Assembly (NCBI GenBank): GCA_963846915.1
Contig: CAWJXV010000009.1
Span: 1,178,001-1,242,000, forward strand
Source of the DNA: PALSA-612 sp963846915
GTDB taxonomy: Bacteria; Actinomycetota; Thermoleophilia; Gaiellales; Gaiellaceae
DNA length: 64,000 nt
Direction: 5' to 3'
Position numbers and translations under genes: made by a program. Shown piece after piece: positions 18,324 to 26,227 of this stretch; positions within the stretch are counted from its first letter, which is position 1; each line of letters opens with the position of its first letter. Under the pieces are notes generated by a model. That model saw nothing but the letters and a program-made list of their open reading frames with translations. It was not told the DNA's origin and made no database searches.

Positions 18324-20173
18324 GCCGGCGGCTGCCGCTCGTCGTCGCGCTGTTCTGCCTGCTCGCGCCGGCAGCCGCACTCGCGGGGATTCACGTTCGC
18401 CCGATCGACACGACGGGCTATCCGCGGGTGCGTGTGACCGTCGTCACGGACCTCCCGTCCAGGAAGGCTCCGGTCGTGCGCGAGGGCGGGAAGCCGGTCG
18501 CAGCGGCCAGCGCCGTCAACTTCGGAAGCTCCAAGAGCGTCGTCCTCGCGATCGATCGCTCGCAGTCGATGCGGGGCCGGCCGCTTGCAACCGCCGTGGC
18601 GGCCGCCCGCGCGTTCGCGGACAGGAAGCCCGCGTCCGACGAGATCGCGGTCTCGTCGTTTGCCAGCCAGGCGATTGCGCCGACTCCGTTCTCGAGCAGC
18701 ACGACGGACGCGGACGTGGCCCTGCGCTCGATCGCAGTCGACACGCACCAGGGGACCCGGATGTACGACGCCCTCATCCAGAGCGTCGGGAGCCTGAAGC
18801 AGCAGAGCCTGCCGGGCAAGGTCATCATCGTCGTCACCGACGGGAACGAGACGTCGAGCAGCGCCAGCCTCGACGACGTGATCACGGCCGCCCGCAAGGC
18901 GCACGTGACGATGTACGTGATCGGCATCGAGAGCCGACTCTTCGCGCCCGGCGACCTCAAGAAGCTGGCCGCGGGCACGGGTGGGCGGTACTACGCAGCT
19001 GCTTCGCCCGGTTTCCTCCACGCGATCTACGGTCGTATCGCGGACGAGCTCGCGCGCACCTGGCAGGTCGAGTACCTGACCTCGGCGCGTCCGGGCGACA
19101 AGATCGCCGTCACGGCTTCTGTCGCAGGACAGGGCACGGCATCCACCTCGGCCGCGCTCGTGAGGCAGGAGAACGTCGCCGCGTCCAAGAGTGCACTTCC
19201 CGGGTCTGCGTTCAGCGGCATGGGCACGTTCGCCCTCGCGGTGATCGTCGGGCTGCTCGTCCTGCTCGCGATCCGGTTCCTGTTCCGCAAGAGCAATAGC
19301 GAGGAGATGCGCCGCCGGATCCAGCCTCACATCGCGCAGGAGCAGAAGGAGGTCAAACGCAAGCGCGAGCGGTCCAGCCTCCTGAAAGGCCTGTTCTTGT
19401 CCACCGAGCACGTCCTTGGCAAGTCGAAGCAGTGGTCGTCGCTCTCGCGCCTGCTCGAGCGCGCCGACGTTCCGCTGAAGACGGTCGAGTTCGCCTACGT
19501 GATCCTGCTGTGCGGCCTCGCACTCGGCTTCTTCGTCTCCCTCGTGGGGCTCCACGGGATCTTCCTCGTGGTCGCGTTCCTCCTCGGCGCCTCACTCCCC
19601 ATCGGCTTCATCTGGCGGAAGGCTCGCAAGCGACTGAGCGCGTTCGACGAGCAACTTCCCGACCTCCTGATGGCCGTGGCGGCGTCGCTCAAGGCGGGCC
19701 ACAGCTTCAAGCAGGGCATCCAGACGCTGGTCGAAGAGGCGCAGGACCCGTCCAAGAAGGAATTCCAGCGCGTGCTCGCCGAGGCGAGCCTCGGCCGCCC
19801 GATCGAGGCGGCGCTCGCAAGCATGGCCGAACGGCTCGGCTCGAAGAACTTCGCGTTCATCGTCACCGCGGTGACGATCCAGAATCAGGTCGGCGGCTCG
19901 CTCGCCGGGCTGTTCGACATGGTCGCCGACACGGTCCGCCAGCGCCAGCAGTTCTCTCGCAAGATCAGGGCGCTGACCGCCATGGGCCGCGCCTCTGCCT
20001 ACGTGCTGATCGCGCTGCCGATCTTCCTCGCGCTGTTGATGACCGCGATCAACCACAAGTACATGGCCCCGCTGTTCTTCACCTCGGCGGGACACACGCT
20101 GATCATCGTTGGCCTCGTCGCCATGGTGATCGGCTCGCTCATCCTCCGCAAAATCGTGAGCTTCAACGGGTAG
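18320..20173 (+). CDS. tadB: VWA domain fused to Tad inner-membrane protein TadB
   Basis: A 617-residue fusion. Residues 1-23 are a signal peptide. Residues about 70-260 form a von Willebrand factor A domain with an intact metal site (DRSQS at 79-83, plus VVTDGNETSS). A membrane helix near 300-320 leads into a TadB half with the membrane segments YVILLCGLALGFFVSLVGL and VVAFLLGASLPIGFIW. The type II secretion F domain follows (QLPDLLMAVAASLKAGHSF ... GGSLAGLFDMVADTVRQR). TadB alone is normally about 300 residues, so the extracellular VWA module is an addition. The frame is continuous; ATG 18320 overlaps the tadA stop. Confidence 0.88.
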   Translation: MSRRLPLVVALFCLLAPAAALAGIHVRPIDTTGYPRVRVTVVTDLPSRKAPVVREGGKPVAAASAVNFGSSKSVVLAIDRSQSMRGRPLATAVAAARAFADRKPASDEIAVSSFASQAIAPTPFSSSTTDADVALRSIAVDTHQGTRMYDALIQSVGSLKQQSLPGKVIIVVTDGNETSSSASLDDVITAARKAHVTMYVIGIESRLFAPGDLKKLAAGTGGRYYAAASPGFLHAIYGRIADELARTWQVEYLTSARPGDKIAVTASVAGQGTASTSAALVRQENVAASKSALPGSAFSGMGTFALAVIVGLLVLLAIRFLFRKSNSEEMRRRIQPHIAQEQKEVKRKRERSSLLKGLFLSTEHVLGKSKQWSSLSRLLERADVPLKTVEFAYVILLCGLALGFFVSLVGLHGIFLVVAFLLGASLPIGFIWRKARKRLSAFDEQLPDLLMAVAASLKAGHSFKQGIQTLVEEAQDPSKKEFQRVLAEASLGRPIEAALASMAERLGSKNFAFIVTAVTIQNQVGGSLAGLFDMVADTVRQRQQFSRKIRALTAMGRASAYVLIALPIFLALLMTAINHKYMAPLFFTSAGHTLIIVGLVAMVIGSLILRKIVSFNG

Positions 20174-20176
20174 TCA

Positions 20177-21094
20177 ATGATCCTGCTCATCCTCGCAATC
20201 ATCTGTCTCGGCGGCGCGATCTACATGATCAGCCAGCTCGTCACCCTGCCGGCGCAGGAGCGCCAGCGGTTCATCAAGCATGTCTCCGACTACGGCGAGG
20301 AGCGCACGCGGCAGATCCTCGACGTGACCGAGGAAAGTCTGAAGACCCGCGTGGTGACGCCGATCGTCGAGCGTTTCGCGAAGCTTGTCCTGAGGGTCAA
20401 TCCCAAGACGACCACCGACAGCGTCGCCTACCGGCTCGTCTCGGCCGGCGTCAGCCGGAGGATCTCGCCGACGACGTTCCTGGCGCTGAAAGGGATCCTC
20501 CCGATCGCGTTCGGGCTGCTCGGCCTGCTGCTCGCGTCGTCGATGAGCCCGCTGATGACCTTCGCGATGGTGGTCGGCCTCGGCGCGCTCGGCTTCATCG
20601 GCCCTGACTACGTCGTCAACTCGAAGATCAAGTCGCGGCAGGAGAAGATCAGGGCCCAGCTCCCGGACGCGCTCGATCTGCTCGCCGTCAGCGTTGAGGC
20701 CGGTCTCGGCTTCGACAGCGCCGTGACGAGGCTGATCGAAAGCCTCGAGGGACCGCTGATCGACGAGTTCAACCTGACGCTCTCGGAGATCCGGGTCGGC
20801 GAGGCACGGCCGGAGGCACTCCGCAAGCTCGCCGAGCGCGCCGGCGTCTCCGAGCTCTCGGCCTTCACCCGTGCGCTGATCCAGGCGGACACGCTCGGCA
20901 TCTCGCTCGGCCGCATCCTGCGCGTGCAGGCCGCGGACGCCCGCGAGCGGCGCCAGTCGATGGCCGAGGAGCGGGCAATGAAGGCGCCGATCAAGATGCT
21001 CTTTCCGACGGTGCTCTTCATCTTCCCGTCGATGTTCATCGTCACGATCGGCCCCGCGTTCCTCTCCCTCACGGCCCTCTTCAGCAACCATTAG
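20177..21094 (+). CDS. tadC: Tad inner-membrane platform protein TadC
   Basis: A 305-residue partner of TadB forming the platform on which the TadA ATPase works. It has an N-terminal membrane helix, a pair of central helices (ILPIAFGLLGLLLASSM, LMTFAMVVGLGALGFIG), the F-domain motif QLPDALDLLAVSVEAGLGFD and a final helix. It starts three bases after tadB and is the last gene of the forward Tad run. Prepilin peptidase (TadV) and secretin genes are not in the window. Confidence 0.92.
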   Translation: MILLILAIICLGGAIYMISQLVTLPAQERQRFIKHVSDYGEERTRQILDVTEESLKTRVVTPIVERFAKLVLRVNPKTTTDSVAYRLVSAGVSRRISPTTFLALKGILPIAFGLLGLLLASSMSPLMTFAMVVGLGALGFIGPDYVVNSKIKSRQEKIRAQLPDALDLLAVSVEAGLGFDSAVTRLIESLEGPLIDEFNLTLSEIRVGEARPEALRKLAERAGVSELSAFTRALIQADTLGISLGRILRVQAADARERRQSMAEERAMKAPIKMLFPTVLFIFPSMFIVTIGPAFLSLTALFSNH

Positions 21095-21099
21095 CCGTA

Positions 21100-21119
21100 G
21101 GGGAAACGGCCGTTTCCCC
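21100..21119. terminator. 20-bp perfect palindrome after tadC
   Basis: GGGGAAACGG-CCGTTTCCCC begins six bases after the tadC stop. As RNA it would fold as an 8-bp stem with a GGCC loop. There is no T-tract, so termination by this hairpin alone is uncertain, but its position at the end of the Tad operon suggests a 3' end or RNA-stabilising element. Confidence 0.5.
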
Positions 21120-21398
21120 CACGAGTCCCCTTTCCGGGCCTCAGCGCGTTCCCCCGCGGCCCGAGCTGCGCCGGTGCCAGGGCTCCGGCTCCCGCCGGCT
21201 GATCGTCTCGCGTGACGACCGTGGCTGCTGGGTGTTCCGCCCCGACTGACTCGTCGGCAGGTACCGGAAAGGTGTCCCTTTCAGGTCGATAGCCGAGAAG
21301 TGGGCGAACGCTCACGGCCTGTGCGGCCAAGTCAGGCGCGTTCGGGCGCCTTGCCGCGGTCGGACGCCTTGCCGCCTCGGCTGTCTGAGACCGGCCTT

Positions 21399-21421
21399 CC
21401 TTGCAACACAGTGTTGCAAGG
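21399..21421. repeat. 23-bp inverted repeat, operator- or terminator-like
   Basis: CCTTGCAACAC-A-GTGTTGCAAGG has 11-bp perfect arms around one base. It sits 20 bases beyond the stop of the coiled-coil gene. The one-base centre is too tight for a good RNA hairpin loop and is more like a dimeric repressor site of TetR type, but no regulator gene is adjacent. Confidence 0.5.
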
Positions 21422-21441
21422 TGGTTCGGGCAGGGGGCCGG

Positions 21442-23175
21442 CTACGAGTTGACGACGCGGAGCGCGGCTTCGCGCTTGCCGAGCTCGCCCTGGGCGCGGG
21501 CGATGTAGGACTCGAGCTCGCCTTCCTTCTTGGCCATGCGGGCCTCGCGGGCCTTCAGGTCCTGCTCCCACGCGTCCAGGCGGTCGGTCTCGAGCTCGAT
21601 GTCGACTTCGACCTTGGCGCGATGGGTGGCGGCCTCGCCCTCGCGGTCGAAGAGTGCGGCCTCGCGCTCGTCGACCTCCTCGGCGCGGGCGTCGAGTTCG
21701 GCCTGGCGGGACTTGAGGCGCGCGGCGCGCTTCTCGATCCGCGAGCGCTCGCCCTCCATCTGCTCCTCGACCTTCGAGAGCTCGGCCTCGCGGGCGGAGA
21801 GCATCCGCTCGCGATCCTCGAGCTCCTCGCTCAACGAGTCGAGATTGCGGCCCCGGACACAATCCGTGGCCAGCTGCTCGAGCTCGGTGGCGCGCCGGTC
21901 GAGATCGGCCTGCAGCTCACCTAGCTCGCGTCCGCGGAGCACGTTCTCCTCGGCCCGCTTGAGCTCGGCCGCCTCCGTGGAGAGGTCGGCGCCTCGAGCG
22001 TCGAGCATCCGCGCTTGCTCGGCCAGCTCCGCGTGCTGCTTCGTGAGCTCCTGTCGCTCGTTCGCGAGCCGGTCCTTCTCGGCCTCGAGCTCGGTGCGCT
22101 CGGCGGCCAGGGCGTCGCGGTCCTTCTCGACCGAAGTGCTGTCGGCGGTGAGTTCCTTGCGCTCGGCCGCCAGTTCCTGCTCGAGCTCGCGCTGTCGCCC
22201 GGCGAGCTCCTGCTCCATGGCGCGCCGCTCTTCCTCGGTCAGCTCCGCGTGCTGCCTCGACAGCTCCTCACGCTCGTTCGCGAGCCGGTCCTTCTCGGCC
22301 TCGAGCTCGGTGCGCTCGGCGGCCAGGGCGTCGCGGTCCTTCTCGACCGAAGTGCTGTCGGCGGTGAGTTCCTTGCGATCGGCCGCCAGTTCCTGCTCGA
22401 GCTCGCGCCGTCGCCCGGCGAGCTCCTGCTCCATGGCGCGCCGCTCCCGGTTGACCTCCTGCTCGAGCTCGCGCTTCCGCCGCTCGAGCTCGCGATCGGC
22501 GTCGCGCGTGCGCCGCTCGGCCTCGCGTTCGAGCTCGCGTTGCCGGCCGTCGAGCTCTCGTTGGAGCTCGGCGACCTGGCGGTCGCGCTCCTTGAGCTGG
22601 GCGTCGAGTTGCTGCTCATGCTCCGAGCGATCCTTTGTCTGGGCCTCCAGGCTCTCCTCACGCCCGGCGAGCTGCTCCGCCTCGCGCTCGATCTCGGCTG
22701 CCCGGCGCTCGAGTTCCACGGCCCGGTCGTTCAGCGCGTCGTCGCGCTCGTCGATTCCTGCGACCCGAGCCTCGAACTCCGCGGCGGCGGCCTCGAGCTC
22801 CTTGCGATGGGAGTCGAGCGTGTCCTCGTCGACGCGGAGCTGCGTCTCGCGCGCGTCGTTGTCGGCCTGGAGTTGCTCCAGCTCGACCTCGCGCTGTTCC
22901 TGCCGCGAGGCGACCTCGTCGATCTCCGCGCTCCGCTTTGCAAGCGACTCTGCGAGCTCGCCGTCGATCGTCTTGTCGATCTTCTCGTCGACGGCGTCGA
23001 CGTGCTCTTTTGGCTGCCTCCGGGGCTTCTCCGCCGGCTGCGCGGCCGGGGTGGCGGCGCGCTTCTTGGCGGGGGCCTTCTTTTCGAGTTGCGCGCGCAG
23101 GCCGCTGCCGAACCCCTTCTCGACCTCTTCGACCGGGCTGTCGGGGCGCTGATCGCTGGTTTGTTGCGGGCTCAC
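21442..23175 (-). CDS. Long coiled-coil protein with a 72-residue internal duplication
   Basis: A 577-residue, highly charged protein. The N-terminal 60 residues are Lys/Ala/Pro-rich (KKAPAKKRAATPAAQPAEK), and nearly all the rest is predicted coiled coil rich in Glu, Arg, Leu and Ala with no membrane segment. Two consecutive 72-residue units (216-bp period, about 22021-22236 and 22237-22452) begin RRAMEQELAG and contain KELTADSTSVEKDRDALAAE; they are almost identical in DNA, pointing to a recent duplication. It resembles cytoskeletal or scaffold proteins in general composition, but no family was recognised. Start is GTG 23175. Confidence 0.75.
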   Translation of the reverse strand: MSPQQTSDQRPDSPVEEVEKGFGSGLRAQLEKKAPAKKRAATPAAQPAEKPRRQPKEHVDAVDEKIDKTIDGELAESLAKRSAEIDEVASRQEQREVELEQLQADNDARETQLRVDEDTLDSHRKELEAAAAEFEARVAGIDERDDALNDRAVELERRAAEIEREAEQLAGREESLEAQTKDRSEHEQQLDAQLKERDRQVAELQRELDGRQRELEREAERRTRDADRELERRKRELEQEVNRERRAMEQELAGRRRELEQELAADRKELTADSTSVEKDRDALAAERTELEAEKDRLANEREELSRQHAELTEEERRAMEQELAGRQRELEQELAAERKELTADSTSVEKDRDALAAERTELEAEKDRLANERQELTKQHAELAEQARMLDARGADLSTEAAELKRAEENVLRGRELGELQADLDRRATELEQLATDCVRGRNLDSLSEELEDRERMLSAREAELSKVEEQMEGERSRIEKRAARLKSRQAELDARAEEVDEREAALFDREGEAATHRAKVEVDIELETDRLDAWEQDLKAREARMAKKEGELESYIARAQGELGKREAALRVVNS

Positions 23176-23256
23176 GCGCGGCTCACGTCGTCGCTCATGA
23201 GAGGGATCGGCGCGGAGATGGGGGTCGAAGCATCCCTCGTCCGAGGGACGGTCGAG

Positions 23257-23877
23257 TCAGGGTTCGGCGACGACCACGATCGTCATGCCTCTCCGGAGGA
23301 TCCGGGGCTTCGCGGAGGCCGGAAACAGGCCGAGGAGCCCGTCCGGCGTCAGCAGCCGGAGCCCGAGCCCTTCCTCGCGCCCGAGGGCCTTGTAGACGGC
23401 GTCACGGCGCTCGTCCGGAAGCCAGTGCGCCAGCGGCACGAGCGTGTGCGTGTCGATCGGGAAATGACGATTCGGCGTCGTGACGAAGACCCGGCGGGAG
23501 ACCCGGCAGAGCTCTCCGACGAATGCGCGTTGCGAGTCGAGGTCGGGCAGGTGCTCGACGACCGCGTTCGAGAAGCCGATGTCGAACTCGTCGTCGAGGA
23601 ACGGAAGCGCCCGTCCGTCGGCCCGAACCGCGGTGACCTTCGGAAACGACTGCTGGAAGACGGTCAGGTGCTGGGTCGAGACTGCGACGATTCGCTCCGG
23701 CCAGGGGTAGAGCGCCTCGAAGAAGTTCGCGGTGCCGTACGTGTCCTCGCCGTAGCCGCCGTCGCTCACCCCGACGTCGACGACCGTGGTCTCGGCCGTC
23801 GGCTTCATCACCTCGAGGAAGAGATCGAGCTTACGTCTCCGGCTCCTCGCCGAGATGCGCGCGGCGAGTCGGCGCAC
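23257..23877 (-). CDS. Class I SAM-dependent methyltransferase
   Basis: A 206-residue protein with motif I as VVDVGVSDGGYG, the acidic loop (VRADGRALPFLDDEFDIGFS) and NAVVEHLPD, the usual order for a small-molecule methyltransferase. Motif I is unusual in having V-S-D rather than G-x-G, so cofactor binding should be checked. The GTG start at 23877 lies nine bases after the stop of the glycoside hydrolase gene, suggesting one transcript. The substrate is unknown. Confidence 0.75.
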   Translation of the reverse strand: MRRLAARISARSRRRKLDLFLEVMKPTAETTVVDVGVSDGGYGEDTYGTANFFEALYPWPERIVAVSTQHLTVFQQSFPKVTAVRADGRALPFLDDEFDIGFSNAVVEHLPDLDSQRAFVGELCRVSRRVFVTTPNRHFPIDTHTLVPLAHWLPDERRDAVYKALGREEGLGLRLLTPDGLLGLFPASAKPRILRRGMTIVVVAEP

Positions 23878-23886
23878 CGGGACCGC

Positions 23887-25303
23887 CTAACTGGACTGGA
23901 TCTCGGCCACGCGGTTCGCCTGGTTCCCGTTGGCGTCGCCGATCTTGAGGTAGACCACGTAGAGACCATTCTTCTGCGCCTTGACGATCGGGATCTTGAA
24001 GGACGCGTAGCCGTCGATCCCGATCGCCGACGTCGGCTGCGAGGCGGCGATCGAACGACCACGGTAGGTCACGGACACTGTCGCGCCAAGCTTCGCTCCG
24101 ACACCGTCGCGAGCGGCGAACTCCCACACAGGAATTCTGAGCACGGGATTCGACGCGCCGGGCTTCATGTATTGGAGCGGGCTTCGGATATCGAGCGCTC
24201 TGGCCCCCTTGGTGAAGGTCGCGAACGCCGGCTTCCGCGTGTTGTTCTCGAGTCTCGAGGCCGCTCTGCCACGTGCTCGTCGGGTCGTCGCGGAAGATGA
24301 ACCAGATGAACATGTCCACGTTCGGGTCGTCGCGGGCGTACGCGAGCGCCTGCTTGGCGTACAACGCCTGCTTGGCAAGCGTCACCCCCTTCGGCTCGCC
24401 GGGCTTCGTCTCGAAGCCGTACTCGGTGACCCAGATCGGGATCCCTTTCCGCTTGAACCACTGATCGAGCTTCTTCTCGAAGACCGGCAACTGGGTGAGG
24501 TTGACGTTCGGGAACGCGACCTTGGCGGTCGGACCCTGCCCGAGCCCGGAGTACGGATGATGGGCCCAGGCGTCGAACCTGACGTGCGGCCCAGGAGCGG
24601 CCGAGACGATCTTGGCGAAGAGACCCGGCGCGATCGTGTCCTGTGTGGTCGAGGACCCGAGCGGCCGTTGGCGACCGCGCGGCGAGGTCTCGCCGATCGC
24701 GACCTGCGCTCTGCTGTTCCCCGCCTTGATCCCTGCGTAGGCGGCCCGCGCCATCCGGGCGTAGACGAGCGGCGACCACGGCTTGCCGGCCTTGTACGCG
24801 GGAGCGAGGAACTCCGCCAGGTTCGGCTCGTTCCAGACCGAGTAGTAGCCCACGAACGGATAACCCGGATAGCGCCCCGAGTAGCGTGCGGCGAGCGCGC
24901 GGGAGAAGTCCTGGAGATCGGCCATCCGCGTGGGTGCATGGTTCTGGCCCTGGTCGCCGTTGGCCCAACCTGGTGTGCCCCAGATCGTGATCAGCACGGT
25001 CATGCCTCGGAAGCCGGCGTTGCGCAGCAGTTCGTCGAGATCTTCGAAGTGGTAGCCGGAATCGAACGGGTTGGCGGCATTCGTGGGGCGAGTCGGCGCG
25101 ATTTGCGACCAGTAAGCGGTCGTGCGGACGATCGAGGCGCCGGTCGTGGCCGCGTTGTTGAAGTTCGTGAGCCGGTCGTCGCGCCAGCGGAAGGACGGGT
25201 CGTCCTGGAATCCGACGGGCATCCTCTGCGAGGCAACGGCGGATGCGGGGGCCACGGCGGCCAGCACGAGCAAGCAGCCGAGGAGGAGTCGGGTTCGTGT
25301 CAT
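23887..25303 (-). CDS. Secreted glycoside hydrolase (clan A-like), frameshifted
   Basis: A signal peptide (LLLGCLLVLAAVAPASAVA) is followed by a TIM-barrel glycosidase domain with the acid/base motif VWNEPNLAEF (Glu159) and the nucleophile motif WVTEYGFE (Glu294), as in GH5/GH39-type enzymes. Reading is in one frame to TSTWQSGLE (about 24255). It then continues in another frame as NNTRKPAFATFTKG and a C-terminal Ig-like domain ending ANRVAEIQSS. The switch is at the direct repeat CTCGAGTCTCGAG (24247-24259), consistent with one extra base. Either a sequence error or a genuine inactivation is possible. The catalytic domain itself is upstream of the shift. Confidence 0.7.
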
Positions 25304-25402
25304 ATGAGGCGGCAGGCTCGGCGGGCGAGCCCAAAGACCTTACCGCGATTGTGAACGCACCGGGCTGCTACTAACAGACATCTAACGTTCTCAACGCCGG
25401 TT

Positions 25403-25846
25403 TTACTCGTCGCTGACAGGACCGCGCCTGCGCTTCACCTCGCCCCGGCGCCGCTTGCCCGTCAGGCGCTCCTCGACGGTGGACCGGGGTGGGCGAGTAG
25501 GCCGGCGTTTCCTCGGCACGCGGAGCGCGTCGCGGAGCGCTGCGACCAGGCGTTCGAGTGCGAGCTCCCGGTTCCGTGCCTGGCTCCGCTCGTCCTCGGC
25601 AACGGCGCGCAGCACCGGTCCGGCGCGCGTCACGACCCGCTGCTTCTGCTGCTCGGTGAGGGACGGCGAGGACTGGACGTCGAAGATCGCCTCGACCCGC
25701 GTCTCCGTCTTCTGTGCGTGCTGACCGCCCGGCCCGCTCGACCTGGACGTGCGAAAACGGATCTCCGAGCGCCCGATCGAGACGCCTCGCGTGACCTGGA
25801 TCCGGTTCTCACTAGACTCGCCCGCGATGGCGTCAATTCTGCTCAT
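25403..25846 (-). CDS. arfB: Peptidyl-tRNA hydrolase ArfB-like ribosome rescue factor
   Basis: A 147-residue protein with the release-factor motif SSGPGGQHAQK, whose GGQ hydrolyses peptidyl-tRNA on stalled ribosomes. It has no codon-recognition domains. The basic C-terminal tail (KRRRGEVKRRRG) is the part that enters the empty mRNA channel in ArfB proteins. The start is taken as ATG 25846, 15 bases from the divergent acpS start; the frame is open further upstream, but that would cover acpS. Confidence 0.85.
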   Translation of the reverse strand: MSRIDAIAGESSENRIQVTRGVSIGRSEIRFRTSRSSGPGGQHAQKTETRVEAIFDVQSSPSLTEQQKQRVVTRAGPVLRAVAEDERSQARNRELALERLVAALRDALRVPRKRRPTRPPRSTVEERLTGKRRRGEVKRRRGPVSDE

Positions 25847-25861
25847 AGAGGCTGCGGGCCG

Positions 25862-26227
25862 GTGCTCGTAGGGGTCGATCTGATCGAGATCGCCCGAGTG
25901 CGGCGGACGCTCGCGCGGTACGCAGGTTTTCGCGCGCGCTGCTTCACGGCGGCCGAGCAAGCCTATTGCGACTCTCGCCCGAACCCGGCACAGCACTACG
26001 CGGCGCGGTTCGCGGGCAAGGAGGCGGTGGGCAAGGCGCTCGGGTTCGGAGTCGCGGTGAACTTCGCGTGGCGGGAAGTCGAGATCGTCGGCCGGCCGAA
26101 GCCGTCGGTGCAGCTCTCCGGGCGGCTGCGCGAGCGCGCCGAGCGGCTCGGGGTCGGCGAGGTCGAGCTGTCGATGACGCACTCGAAGGAGCTCGCGGCC
26201 GCCGTCGCGGTCGCCTCGGATGTTTGA
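25862..26227 (+). CDS. acpS: Holo-[acyl-carrier-protein] synthase
   Basis: Transfers 4'-phosphopantetheine from CoA to acyl carrier protein. The 121-residue protein begins VGVDLIEIARVRR with the metal-binding Asp6, and has the second motif FAGKEAVGKALGFG and the C-terminal SMTHSKELAAAVAVA, of standard length. Start GTG 25862 matches the family N-terminus. The stop overlaps the next gene by eight bases, so it opens an operon with the NAD(P)HX repair enzyme, alr and others. Confidence 0.93.
   Translation: MLVGVDLIEIARVRRTLARYAGFRARCFTAAEQAYCDSRPNPAQHYAARFAGKEAVGKALGFGVAVNFAWREVEIVGRPKPSVQLSGRLRERAERLGVGEVELSMTHSKELAAAVAVASDV

Larger units (their letters stand above)
21095..21441. other. Convergent intergenic region with two perfect palindromes, no gene seen
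   Basis: This 347-base gap separates tadC from the coiled-coil gene on the opposite strand. It holds the palindromes at 21100-21119 and 21399-21421. Short open frames on the minus strand (21091-21330) have no ribosome-binding site and biased composition, so they were not called. Confidence 0.6.

Noticed and set aside
21091..21330. 79-codon minus-strand frame after tadC
   Set aside because: No ribosome-binding site or recognisable domain; overlaps the terminal palindrome of tadC.
22015..24300. 761-codon plus-strand frame
   Set aside because: Leu/Glu-rich mirror of the coiled-coil gene with no family features.
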